64,000 nt of DNA from Candidatus Hinthialibacter antarcticus. GTDB taxonomy: Bacteria; Hinthialibacterota; Hinthialibacteria; Hinthialibacterales; Hinthialibacteraceae. The notes beneath the pieces are model-generated. The model ran no database searches and was not told where the DNA came from. It was given only the letters and a program-made list of their open reading frames with translations. Below are positions 1 through 8,472 of the stretch, one piece after another (position 1 is the stretch's first letter; each line of letters starts with the position of its first letter). The stretch spans positions 1 to 64,000 of the forward strand of contig JAVCCE010000015.1 in assembly GCA_030765645.1 (NCBI GenBank), read 5' to 3'. Both the position numbers and the translations under genes were made by a program.

Positions 1-1270
1 AGGTCACGATTAGTTTGGGCGGACCAAAACTTTCGCCGCCTTCGACCGCGCTGAGGTTCACCGGGGCGCCGCTGGTCGCTTCAAACAGCCAGCCATAATT
101 CGGGGCTTCGCCCAGCGTCCATTTTTGTACGCTGGCGGTCACGTCGATATCAACCACCGAAAAGGCTTCCGGGGTGAATTCCGCGACCGGCTCCTCACCG
201 ACTTCGACGCCATACTGTGGATACACGCCGTCTTCGACAAAGGTCTCAAACGTCACCGAATCTTCATCAAAGTAGGTGTCGATCTCTACGCCCAACACTT
301 CTGAATTATGCGGCAGAATCTCATCGACATACACAACCGCGTCGCCGCCGTCTTGCACCCACAACGTCAACAGAGCAGAGAGCACAGTCCCCCCGTCGGG
401 GATTTGACCGTCAGCCGCGCCGATGATGTTATCAAACCGCAACAGCCCCAATTCAACATCGTCTTCTGAATTGCGCTCCAGTTGGATCGACTGACTGGCG
501 CCGTAATTTGTAAAGTAGCGATTGCCGTTGTTGCCGATCCAGACGTCTTTCACGCCTTCATACCCATTCACGCCATTTTCAAAAACGTAGGTTCCCGAGG
601 TCGCCTCAACGGTCAAGCGGGTGACGGGCTCTGAGATGGGCGTTTCCGACGAAAGGTGTCCGAAGCCGTTGCTGGCGTCTTCAGCAGGAACAATCGCGAA
701 GCCATTATTCGGCAGCCCGTCTGAAAGTTCTTGTATGAGTTCAGTAATGTCCCCGCTCCAAATATCCCCGACGCCTGCGGGGTCATGGAACAGTTGTACG
801 GAGAGTTCGGAGACGTGCTGCCCAACAAGCGGGTCTTCAAACGTGCCCAAGCCGCCATTAAACAGGTTGTTAAACGTGACCGTCTCTTCATCCCATTCAA
901 TCAGCAAGTTTGAAAGCGTCGATGATTGGCTCGACGAACCCGAATTCGTCACGACGGTTTGCAGCTCCGCCTTCACAATCTGCGCACCGGGCGGCACCTG
1001 GTTGGGGCCATCGCCGAAGAGGCCGTTAAATTTGAACAAGGCGATGTTGCGCCCGCCCGAATCGCTGCCATCCCATTCAATCTGAAATTGGTTTCCGTCG
1101 GGGTTGTTTTCAAAATTCGTATTCCGGTCCGGGTTGCCTGACATCACGAACGAGTCGTCGGTTCCTTCGTAGCCGTTCAACCCGTTCTGGAACTCGAGGG
1201 TGCGTTCTTGCGCCCAGGCGGGGACGGTAAAGATGACAAGTGCGACAACAAAATAAGCATATTGTTTCAT
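1..1270 (-). CDS. Secreted DNRLRE-type domain protein, 3' end beyond the window
   Basis: The frame is open from an ATG at 1270 (minus strand) to base 1, giving 423 visible residues with no stop, so the C-terminus lies outside the window. It begins with a Sec signal peptide (MKQYAYFVVALVIFTVPAWA, cleaved before QE). The mature part has two similar modules of about 190 residues, each opening with a phrase like ENGVNGYEGVKD or QNGLNGYEGTDD. Each carries the pattern of DNRLRE beta-sandwich modules: an LRFDN-like strand, a gap, then a DVTASVQKW...NYGWLFEA segment. DNRLRE modules are known in secreted and surface proteins and are often taken to be carbohydrate-binding or structural; the ligand here is unknown. 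An AAAGGGA ribosome site precedes the ATG. The gene lies 26 bp downstream of the DUF1501 gene and is probably co-transcribed with it. The missing C-terminus could hold a catalytic, dockerin or anchoring domain. Confidence 0.8.
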   Translation of the reverse strand, partial: MKQYAYFVVALVIFTVPAWAQERTLEFQNGLNGYEGTDDSFVMSGNPDRNTNFENNPDGNQFQIEWDGSDSGGRNIALFKFNGLFGDGPNQVPPGAQIVKAELQTVVTNSGSSSQSSTLSNLLIEWDEETVTFNNLFNGGLGTFEDPLVGQHVSELSVQLFHDPAGVGDIWSGDITELIQELSDGLPNNGFAIVPAEDASNGFGHLSSETPISEPVTRLTVEATSGTYVFENGVNGYEGVKDVWIGNNGNRYFTNYGASQSIQLERNSEDDVELGLLRFDNIIGAADGQIPDGGTVLSALLTLWVQDGGDAVVYVDEILPHNSEVLGVEIDTYFDEDSVTFETFVEDGVYPQYGVEVGEEPVAEFTPEAFSVVDIDVTASVQKWTLGEAPNYGWLFEATSGAPVNLSAVEGGESFGPPKLIVT

Positions 1271-1296
1271 GGGTTTGTTCCCTTTCCGATTGATCG

Positions 1297-2625
1297 TTAT
1301 TGTCCGCTGACTGCATTGACGGGTTCCGCAATAAATGGCACATCAGCCATGCCGGGGCGAATCGCGTTTTCATACGCCGATTGACCGAACACCGGCGCCG
1401 CATCCGCACCGAACCAATTTTCGATAACTTGCGCATATACCGAGCGAAAATCAACGTTATATTTCAGGTTGCCTCGTGACACGTCTTCCAAATCAGGCTG
1501 TCCGCCGTAAACGCCGCCTTGAATGCCGCCGCCGAACAGAAACATACAATTGGCGGCGCCGTGGTCGGTGCCCAGGCTGCCGTTTTCATATACGCGGCGC
1601 CCAAATTCTGAGAATGTCATAATCATCACCCGGTCTAAATTGCCTGACTCGCGCATCTCTGTGAGAAAGGCGTCGACCGATTGGTCGAACCGCCCCATCA
1701 AGCGGGGATGCGAGCCTTGCTCCAGCGGGTTCGCCGCAGCAACTTGATTGGAGTGAGTGTCATAACCGCCCTGGCTGACGTAAAAGATTCGCGTCTGAAA
1801 ACCGGAGCGAATAATCTGCGAAGTCAAACGCAAGCCGCGTCCAAATGAATCATCCGAATAGGATCCATCTGGAACCAACTCCGCCAGCGCCGACGCAGTG
1901 GCTATATCTTGAATGGACGCCTGCACCGCATTGGCGCTGCGCTGTAAGAAGTCAATCTGCGGGTCAGACGCCGTCAGTTGGTTTAATTTGTTGATGGCCT
2001 GCAAGCGAAGGTCAGCGTCTTCGTTGGCTCGAATGGAATAATCTGAAGGGTTCGAAATCGCGGGCGGCACATAAAAATTCGCCCCCGCCAATGAATCGGG
2101 CACGCTGCTTTTACCCGCAATCAACATATCCAACGGGTGCGAATCGCAGCCGTCGCACTGATTGTCATAGAACCGCGCCGCCCAGCCTTTTTCCAGCGGA
2201 AACTCCAACGGGTTCTGCCCATACTCATAGATGTCAGTCGAGGTGAAATGAGACTGGTTGGGGTTTTCATAGCCGACGTTTTGAATGACGCCGACGTTGC
2301 CCTGTTGGTACCAATCCGCCAAGCGCGACAATTGAGGGTGAAACCCATTCAGCCCGTCTAAATTAATTTCAGACCCGCGCGGCACCTGAATATTGGGCCG
2401 GGTTTGCGCATCATAATAGATATCGTCCGTACGCGGGATCACCGTATTCAATCCGTCCATCCCGCCGCCGTGTTGCAGAATGACGAGAATGCGCCCATCG
2501 GCGTCGGCCTCAGCGCCAAACAGCGCTTCGGCGGAATGGGCGATCCATGTGGGCGTAGTCGAGAGGGCGGAATAATAAGCCATGCTCGAAAGGCTGGCTA
2601 GCATCTGGCGTCGAGTCAGCTGCAT
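1297..2625 (-). CDS. DUF1501 family protein with Tat signal
   Basis: This 442-aa protein starts with a twin-arginine signal (LTRRQMLASLSS) and has the DUF1501 hallmarks: LQHGGGMDGLNTVIP near residue 50 and the C-terminal MTFSEFGRRVYENGSLG followed by TDHGAA. DUF1501 proteins are exported, sulfatase-fold-related proteins of unknown biochemical role, and they are very often encoded beside DUF1800 proteins, as here. AGGAG sits at good distance from the ATG, and only 9 bp separate it from the upstream DUF1800 stop, so translational coupling is likely. The product should act in the periplasm or at the cell surface. Length is normal for the family. Function beyond family membership is not known to me. 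Confidence 0.93.
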   Translation of the reverse strand: MQLTRRQMLASLSSMAYYSALSTTPTWIAHSAEALFGAEADADGRILVILQHGGGMDGLNTVIPRTDDIYYDAQTRPNIQVPRGSEINLDGLNGFHPQLSRLADWYQQGNVGVIQNVGYENPNQSHFTSTDIYEYGQNPLEFPLEKGWAARFYDNQCDGCDSHPLDMLIAGKSSVPDSLAGANFYVPPAISNPSDYSIRANEDADLRLQAINKLNQLTASDPQIDFLQRSANAVQASIQDIATASALAELVPDGSYSDDSFGRGLRLTSQIIRSGFQTRIFYVSQGGYDTHSNQVAAANPLEQGSHPRLMGRFDQSVDAFLTEMRESGNLDRVMIMTFSEFGRRVYENGSLGTDHGAANCMFLFGGGIQGGVYGGQPDLEDVSRGNLKYNVDFRSVYAQVIENWFGADAAPVFGQSAYENAIRPGMADVPFIAEPVNAVSGQ

Positions 2626-2634
2626 ATCGTGCTC

Positions 2635-4194
2635 CTATTTTTGTTGATACTTGGGCATGGCCATCATCAAATGCGCCAATCCATTCACGCGGCGACGAAA
2701 CGCCTCGCGTCCAGTTTGAACGCCTTGGGCGAATTCAATGAGCACGTCCATCTCTTCGCCGGACAGCGGCTGCTGCAACAAACGCGACCGCAAATATTCG
2801 ATCACGCCTTCATGATCGTCTTCGTTTCTTGCATGATTTTGATCGAGCAAAAGTTGGGTTTTCTTGCGATTAAGAATGCTGCGCCGCGAGATGCGGTCGG
2901 CATAGTTAAAGCGATTGATGATGCTGCTGGAATTGATCCAGGCGCGGCCATGAATCCAACCGTTCACGGAAGGCGGCGAGAACAGCTCCATGCCCATATT
3001 CGCCAGGTAAGAACGCGCCGTGGTGGTATAGCGCGGTTCTTCAACGCCTAAACTGCGCAACGCGGTCACCATGTAATCGACCGGGTGTTTGTACATGCGA
3101 AAGCGGTGTTCGGCGTCGTAAAACAATTTCGATTCAAACAATACCCGCAACGCCTCGCGCACGTCATAGTTATAGCCATTCGGCGTTTGGGAATAAAAAA
3201 TCTCCGCCAGTTCTTCAACAGCGGGATGACTGATAGCGATATCTTCATTCACAAACCAGGTGATTAACTTCCAAGCCATATAGAGCGAGGTCGCAGGCAG
3301 GCGGTCATGGGCGGGGCTGATTCCGCTCTGGCTGACGTGAGTCAAGACCAGATCAATCACTTGTTCGGTGTCTTCACCGCGTCCGCGATGATTGAACATC
3401 GTTCCGAAGACGATCTTCGGCTCGCGGTCGTGTTTCGCAGGATGGAAAAAATACGTGTATGGGTAATCGAGTTCACAGACGGTCTTAATGGTTTCGCCCG
3501 TTAACGCTCTGGAAACTTCCCGGACATCATCTTCGCTGTAATTGCCGATGCCCATCGAAAACAGTTCCATCAACTCGCGGCCATAATTTTCTTGAGCGCG
3601 GCCTTTGAAATTATCTTTGTTGTCGAGATAAATCAGCATCGCCGGGTCGCGCGTCACAGCCCGGAGCAGGTCGCGAAACGCGCCATGCCCCGTGCGGCGC
3701 AGCAACTCGTTCTGACAATGCAACAAACGCGCCGTGATACGGTTGCGACGCGCTTCGTCCGGCGCCAACGTCCCCGACGTGCAGTTCTGGTCTTCCGGCA
3801 GCGAACCGTCATTGCCGTCATTCACAGCGCCCGACACGCCGTCCCGAACCTTGCTCCACTCTGAAACAAAGTGGTCATGAAGAAACAGCGTGAAGATTTC
3901 CTGCAACGGCTGGTGCGTGTGGACCATCCGATAGATCCACCAGCCCTGCAACGCGGCGTCCGTTTCGGGATTTTTGATCCGCTGAAACTCGTCAAAGTCG
4001 CGCAACGATTGGATGTGGTCATCAAGCGAACGGTCGTCGGGGTCATAATCAACCAGCGCTGATACGGCGGGTTGCATCCCCATGTTCGCTAAAACCGCGT
4101 GTTCTTCAGGCGTCCCGCCAAATGCGGTTCGGCGACAGAGGTGCGCCGCTTCCGCTTCGGCCCAGGGGCCTTCATACCGCTCCATATAAACCAT
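2635..4194 (-). CDS. DUF1800 family protein
   Basis: The 519-aa product shows the DUF1800 pattern: an N-terminal AAHLCRRTAFGGTPEE stretch and the central ENYGRELMELFSMGIGNYSE followed by DDVREVSRALTG. The family is common in Planctomycetota, Verrucomicrobiota and similar groups, of unknown function, and is usually paired with DUF1501. I chose the ATG at 4194 because GAGGTG lies 7 nt before it; an upstream TTG at 4200 would sit only 1 nt from that ribosome site. No clear signal peptide is visible, unlike its DUF1501 partner. It is the first gene of the three-gene minus-strand run that ends at the window edge, and its promoter should lie in the AT-rich stretch upstream. Confidence 0.92.
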   Translation of the reverse strand: MVYMERYEGPWAEAEAAHLCRRTAFGGTPEEHAVLANMGMQPAVSALVDYDPDDRSLDDHIQSLRDFDEFQRIKNPETDAALQGWWIYRMVHTHQPLQEIFTLFLHDHFVSEWSKVRDGVSGAVNDGNDGSLPEDQNCTSGTLAPDEARRNRITARLLHCQNELLRRTGHGAFRDLLRAVTRDPAMLIYLDNKDNFKGRAQENYGRELMELFSMGIGNYSEDDVREVSRALTGETIKTVCELDYPYTYFFHPAKHDREPKIVFGTMFNHRGRGEDTEQVIDLVLTHVSQSGISPAHDRLPATSLYMAWKLITWFVNEDIAISHPAVEELAEIFYSQTPNGYNYDVREALRVLFESKLFYDAEHRFRMYKHPVDYMVTALRSLGVEEPRYTTTARSYLANMGMELFSPPSVNGWIHGRAWINSSSIINRFNYADRISRRSILNRKKTQLLLDQNHARNEDDHEGVIEYLRSRLLQQPLSGEEMDVLIEFAQGVQTGREAFRRRVNGLAHLMMAMPKYQQK

Positions 4195-4482
4195 TCCCAA
4201 GCACCTCGAACTTGCTCATGGGCAAGGTATAGACAATTCTTATTTCTTACATTTGAATTGATCGAGTCAAATTATACCCTCTATCGTTACAAACAATAGT
4301 AAGATACGGGTTTTTTGTCACACAATTCTACTCAAATTCATCAAGTATATTGAAAACAATCTCATAACTACCTTATATAACTTGTCTTGACTAACAAAAC
4401 TCCATTTTTAAATCAGGCGAAAAATGATGAAAGTTCCTAACCCATCTCATAGATCCAGTAAACTCTACTTGTTTTCCACCTG
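4195..4482. other. AT-rich intergenic stretch
   Basis: No coding sequence is supportable. The stretch is markedly AT-rich and must contain the promoter of the minus-strand DUF1800 gene. I see no clear riboswitch or terminator. It is followed by two family-A hairpin repeats and half of a family-B repeat, which fill the gap up to 4819. Confidence 0.5.
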
Positions 4483-4554
4483 CCTTCCTTTTTTTTAAGG
4501 GGAGTGGCGTCGAAGGCGCCGGGGGGATTCGGGCGCAGCACGCTGCGCCCCTAC
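4483..4554 (+). repeat. Family-A three-hairpin repeat, copy 1
   Basis: The unit consists of a T-run/AAGGGG arm, a GGCG...CGCC hairpin and a terminal palindrome GGGCGCAGCACGCTGCGCCC followed by CTAC. The same modular order recurs at 4663-4737, 55009-55081 and 59896-59976. No copy is coding. It lies downstream of the serine hydrolase gene. Confidence 0.8.
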
Positions 4555-4662
4555 ATCCAGTAAGCTCGTCGAAACCTGTTTGGGTAAGAACATACCCTAC
4601 GGCTAACTCTTATGGACTGGCCTTCAGCTTTGGCTCGCCACCCAGCCGCCTTTGTTTTTTTT

Positions 4663-4737
4663 AGCCCCTCCTTTTTTATAAGGGGGGTGGCGTCGACGGC
4701 GCCGGGGGGATTCGGGCGCAGCGCGCTGCGCCCCTAC
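4663..4737 (+). repeat. Family-A three-hairpin repeat, copy 2
   Basis: This copy has all three parts: AGCCCCTCC...AAGGGGGG, GGCGTCGACGGCGCC, and a perfect 20-bp palindrome GGGCGCAGCGCGCTGCGCCC. It differs from copy 1 at the centre of the palindrome in a way that keeps both arms paired. Its position just past the stop of the 4820-6925 gene would let it serve as a terminator, but no long T-run follows. Confidence 0.82.
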
Positions 4738-4755
4738 ATCCAAGTTACAAGTAAT

Positions 4756-4790
4756 AGCCCGCACTGAAGCAAGCAGAGTTGTACCCGCGC
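4756..4790 (+). repeat. Family-B repeat, 3' half only
   Basis: Only the right half of the family-B element is present (AGCCCGCACTGAAGCAAGCA, then GAGTTGTACCCGCGC). The left arm is missing, and the family-A unit ends 18 bp upstream. It is likely a truncated remnant; complete copies are at 8273, 10179, 33101 and 35038. Confidence 0.7.
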
Positions 4791-4819
4791 CGTACGAAAT
4801 GATGAACAATCAAATGTTG

Positions 4820-6925
4820 TTAGTTGTTTAGGCGCATCACCGCTTTTCGTACCGAAAACGCATCGTCGCCGGAAAAAACCAAATGGCAGGTTTGACCATC
4901 GCTGCTCATCCAAGCGGGTGGAAACGAACTGGTCTCGCCAGGCCCTACATCCCACAGTTCAGTGAAATAAACCGTCGTCCACGGCCCCCAAGGTTCGGGC
5001 GCGTCGTATATCCCAAAGCCGCCCGAAAACCGGGGCGCGGCGCCGGGCAGCGTCTGACACCACAGATAGCGTTTAAGGCCCGCGTTGTAAGTAATACCTG
5101 AGCGGTAGCATCGACCTGGGTGCTCAAACATCGCTCCGCGTTGGTTCAAATTCTTCGTCCAAAGCGGCGCACCGGCGTCATCCAAACCTTGAAAGAATTC
5201 ATACGCCTTGCGGTCTTTGATATTCGCTTGATGAACTCGAGCCATCACCATACGGTCAGAAGTTTCATAGGCGCTATCAGAATCTTGGGAAACCAGATAG
5301 ACATACTCGTCTCGCGCCTTGGCGTAATTCTTGCCAAATTGAACAAACGTCGGACAACCGAAACTGGTTTCAAATGTCCAAGGCGCCCACTGCCAGGTTT
5401 TGCCGTAGTCCTCTGACCACGCCAGCTGCGCATTATCAGCGTTACGCGCGAGCAGATACAAAACGCCGTCGATCATCAACAGACCGCTGGCTTTTTTGCC
5501 CTTGGCGCCGTCGCCAATTTGTTCGATATCAGATGAGCGCAGGTTTTCTCCCCGAAACGCACCCGGAGTTCCAGACACTTTGACCAACCCCAGGCTGAGT
5601 TTTTTCTCGACAAACGGTTCGAATCCAAATCCATCACCGTAGGCGGTATATAACGCGCCGTCGTCGGCCCATGTGATCGGCCAGTTGTCGCCGCCCGGCG
5701 CCTTGCGGGTGATTGAATCCATTGGCGCCCATTCGATGTCTTTGATTACAGGGCTGGGTGGATACGGCGCTAAAGAGGTTTTCGACGCGGCGTCCATCAG
5801 TGGATTAACGAGGCACGACTCAATCCCGCCCCAGAAACTGTCCGGTTGCATCTGCCCGCCCATTCGAACCACGACCATATTCATGCTGGGTATGACAATC
5901 AAAATCTGGTTGCCTGCTCCCGCTCCCATAAACGCGTCTTTGGGTAACTGCTTGAGTACGCCATCCGAATTGACCCACCAAGCCAGCCCCGCTCTTGGCG
6001 TCGGGCCTTCGCCCGGGCCGCGATAGGGTTCCGGCGTCCCCGCGTCGGAGGTCACGAGCCGACCCCACTTGGCGTCAAACAGACGGCGTCCGTCCCAATC
6101 GCCGCGCCGCAACATCAGGCGGCCGATGCGGGCGACCGCGCGCGCGGTGAATGCCCCGCCGCCCCAGTTGGCGACCATGTCCATGCCGTCAACCGAATAG
6201 GTCTTGCCGTAGCCGATTGACCAATCGTCGTCTTCAACGCCAATCGGGCGCATGATGCGCTCACGCAGCAGCGTACGCACATCTTGATGTTCGCCGCCTT
6301 GCAACGCGGCGGTGATGCAATACGACAACAACGCCATGCCGGGGTTGCTATATTCATACCCGGTTCCCGGCTTAAACGACATCGGCGCCCAGTCGCGTGA
6401 AATGGTGAACGGGTCGGGCTCGCGTTGCCAAAAGCGCGTCTTCCAACCGCCGATATCAAAATGCCCCAGGCTGTCGTTATGCGCATCGGCAACGCCGGAC
6501 GAGTGTGTCGCTAGATGGCGAATCGTAACTCCCTCGCGGGTAGAATCGCCCTGCCATTGGGTGATGTATTTTTCAGCGGGATCATCCACCCCGATCAATC
6601 CGTCATTCAGCGCCAACAGCAGCGACATGCCCCCGACCAGGGCTTTGGCCAACGAAGCGCTATAGTGTTTTTTATGCGGCCCGAAGTCCGGCGCATACCA
6701 TTCGCATACCACCTTATCATTGCGAACAATTAATAAGCATTTGGTATCGCGCTCACGCAGGGTCTCAACTAGGCGCTCGACGCCCTGCTGCGTAAACCCT
6801 TGCGCTTCCGGCAGCGCGGGCATCCAATCAAACACGGCTTTTTTTTCTTGCGCTGCAACCAGCGCTATACTCACACATGATAGAGTGACGACTGCGAGAA
6901 TGGTTTGAAGCGAATTTCGCAACAT
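4820..6925 (-). CDS. Secreted serine hydrolase (class C beta-lactamase fold) with DUF4185-like C-terminal domain
   Basis: The 701-aa protein has a signal peptide (MLRNSLQTILAVVTLSC...). It then has a serine beta-lactamase/penicillin-binding-type domain with SxxK at S91-L-A-K94 and a Y-S-N motif near residue 205 (GYEYSNPG). From about residue 400 a second domain begins, with repeated WADDGALYTAYGDGFG and SEDYGKTWQWAP-like beta-propeller phrases resembling DUF4185. Family members hydrolyse esters, amides or peptides; the substrate is unknown. I chose the ATG at 6925 because GAGGA lies 8 nt upstream and the signal peptide starts there; a longer frame to 6964 lacks both. It is divergent from the gene at 7023. 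The DUF4185-like call is weaker than the hydrolase call. Confidence 0.85.
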   Translation of the reverse strand: MLRNSLQTILAVVTLSCVSIALVAAQEKKAVFDWMPALPEAQGFTQQGVERLVETLRERDTKCLLIVRNDKVVCEWYAPDFGPHKKHYSASLAKALVGGMSLLLALNDGLIGVDDPAEKYITQWQGDSTREGVTIRHLATHSSGVADAHNDSLGHFDIGGWKTRFWQREPDPFTISRDWAPMSFKPGTGYEYSNPGMALLSYCITAALQGGEHQDVRTLLRERIMRPIGVEDDDWSIGYGKTYSVDGMDMVANWGGGAFTARAVARIGRLMLRRGDWDGRRLFDAKWGRLVTSDAGTPEPYRGPGEGPTPRAGLAWWVNSDGVLKQLPKDAFMGAGAGNQILIVIPSMNMVVVRMGGQMQPDSFWGGIESCLVNPLMDAASKTSLAPYPPSPVIKDIEWAPMDSITRKAPGGDNWPITWADDGALYTAYGDGFGFEPFVEKKLSLGLVKVSGTPGAFRGENLRSSDIEQIGDGAKGKKASGLLMIDGVLYLLARNADNAQLAWSEDYGKTWQWAPWTFETSFGCPTFVQFGKNYAKARDEYVYLVSQDSDSAYETSDRMVMARVHQANIKDRKAYEFFQGLDDAGAPLWTKNLNQRGAMFEHPGRCYRSGITYNAGLKRYLWCQTLPGAAPRFSGGFGIYDAPEPWGPWTTVYFTELWDVGPGETSSFPPAWMSSDGQTCHLVFSGDDAFSVRKAVMRLNN

Positions 6926-7022
6926 GGCTTGGATCCTCACGATAGAATGACCTTCACCCAACACAATACAGGAGAGGCTCAGGTCTTTCTATGACAAATC
7001 TGAATGAAGGAAACGGTCTAAA

Positions 7023-8183
7023 ATGAAATTCACATTCAAACTCTCATTAACGCTAATCATGCTGATGGTATTGACCTCTTTGGGTGGAGCGCAAACCGTG
7101 CAAGAAAATCAATCATTGAATGAAAAAACCATCATGCGGCTTGGACTGGAAGCGCGCATCGACCCACAAGTTCGCAATCAACGCGCGCAAGAACTCGCAA
7201 CCATGATCCTCAATGCGAAAACCGAAACCGTGCATGAACAGATGCGCCCGATTCAAGAAGCGCTGCTCTTACTCTGCGACCGCCGGGTCATGCCGACCTT
7301 GGAACGCAAGACAATACAAATGATTGACGACGCGCTCGAAAAACACATCACCATCGAAGAGATCGACCGCAGCGTTCGGCTCGACCGTTTATCGTATGTC
7401 TATGGGTTCTTCAATCATGATGTTTCACCAAAAGAGATCATCAAATACCGCGAGCAGTGGGCGTCGCTATCGCTCGAAGAAAAAGCGTCCCGGTATCCGA
7501 CCTATATTCACCTATTTGATCTGGTGTGTAAGCCGTTGTCGGTGGGCCCGCTTGATTCGCCCCAAGAAACCGCCCAAGCGCTCGAACTGGCGGCTCCGTT
7601 GCTCAAGCAAATGGTCACCCAGCCCCCGCGCCCCGGCACGGCCTTTCATGAACCCAGCCACGCCGCGCTGGTCTTAGGCCCGCTCTATGAACGCTGGGCC
7701 GATACAGCAGACTATGGCGCGATCATTCAAAAACATTTGGGCAGTCGCGAAGCATTTCAACAGATGCTCACAGCCCAACTGGTCGGCGCACAAGACCAAC
7801 CGTTGAAACTCGAAAAGATGGAACACACGTTTTACGCTTATTCGGGGCGCTATTTGGCGAATGCACTGGCGCGATTGAACGCCCGTTCCGCCGTTCCAGC
7901 GCTAAAGAAAACTCTCGACGTCTATCAGCAAACCGGTGCGGCGCCTGCCTCCATTCAATACACAGTTCGCGCACTGGTCGCATTAGGCGACAAAGACGCC
8001 CGCGCCGAATTTGAGAAGACGCTCGCAGAAGGCGAAGGGCTAAACGACCTCGCCTGGCTGGCGCGTAATGGACAAGGCGAAACTTTGCAATACGCGCTCA
8101 ACCACCTCGGCAAGCAGTTAAACGTCGATCCATCACACGCATTAAAAGCCTATTTCGAGACGCAACTGGCAGCGATGAAATAA
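7023..8183 (+). CDS. Secreted all-helical, HEAT-like repeat protein of unknown function
   Basis: The 386-aa protein has a clear signal peptide (MKFTFKLSLTLIMLMVLTSL...GGA). The mature part is predicted almost wholly helical. Late helices such as SAVPALKKTLDVYQQTG and ALVALGDKDARAEFEKTLAE look like degenerate HEAT or Armadillo repeats. I recognise no enzyme motif. Such proteins usually act as periplasmic scaffolds or binding proteins. It is transcribed divergently from the serine hydrolase across a gap under 100 bp, so the two could share a control region. A family-B repeat follows downstream. Confidence 0.7.
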   Translation: MKFTFKLSLTLIMLMVLTSLGGAQTVQENQSLNEKTIMRLGLEARIDPQVRNQRAQELATMILNAKTETVHEQMRPIQEALLLLCDRRVMPTLERKTIQMIDDALEKHITIEEIDRSVRLDRLSYVYGFFNHDVSPKEIIKYREQWASLSLEEKASRYPTYIHLFDLVCKPLSVGPLDSPQETAQALELAAPLLKQMVTQPPRPGTAFHEPSHAALVLGPLYERWADTADYGAIIQKHLGSREAFQQMLTAQLVGAQDQPLKLEKMEHTFYAYSGRYLANALARLNARSAVPALKKTLDVYQQTGAAPASIQYTVRALVALGDKDARAEFEKTLAEGEGLNDLAWLARNGQGETLQYALNHLGKQLNVDPSHALKAYFETQLAAMK

Positions 8184-8272
8184 GATCAAATATCTTTGCA
8201 TCTAAATGCCGTAGGCGAAATCATTTTGCTGCGCTCACGATGACACTGACTTAAACGCTACAAACCAAAACC

Positions 8273-8353
8273 GGTGCGGGTGCGTCTCTGTGAGCGCCTG
8301 CGCAACAGGGCCTGAAAGCCCGCACCGAAGCGAGAAGAGATGCACCCGCACCC
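8273..8353 (+). repeat. Family-B long-hairpin repeat, complete copy
   Basis: The outer stem is GGTGCGGGTGCGTCTCT pairing with AGAGATGCACCCGCACC, 16 of 17 positions. The interior keeps the family core GAGCGCCTG...GCCTGAAAGCCCGCACCGAAGCGAG. It lies 120 bp before the start of the FG-GAP gene. A longer open frame reads into this repeat, but that extension is not a real coding start. Confidence 0.85.
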
Positions 8354-8472
8354 GTGATAAGCAATTGTCTATGTTAAAAATCCCTGTTACATGCAATATA
8401 AATCTGCGCTTTAATTCTATCGGTCAAACATACTTTTGTTTCGTTTTGAACTTTATTTTTTTTGGGGCAACC

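Noticed and set aside
4624..4809. 61-aa minus-strand frame over the repeats
   Set aside because: It lies wholly within family-A and family-B repeats and has low-complexity, basic translation; no ribosome site.
8290..8472. In-frame N-terminal extension of the FG-GAP gene
   Set aside because: It begins inside a family-B repeat and has no signal; the ATG at 8473 directly gives a signal peptide.
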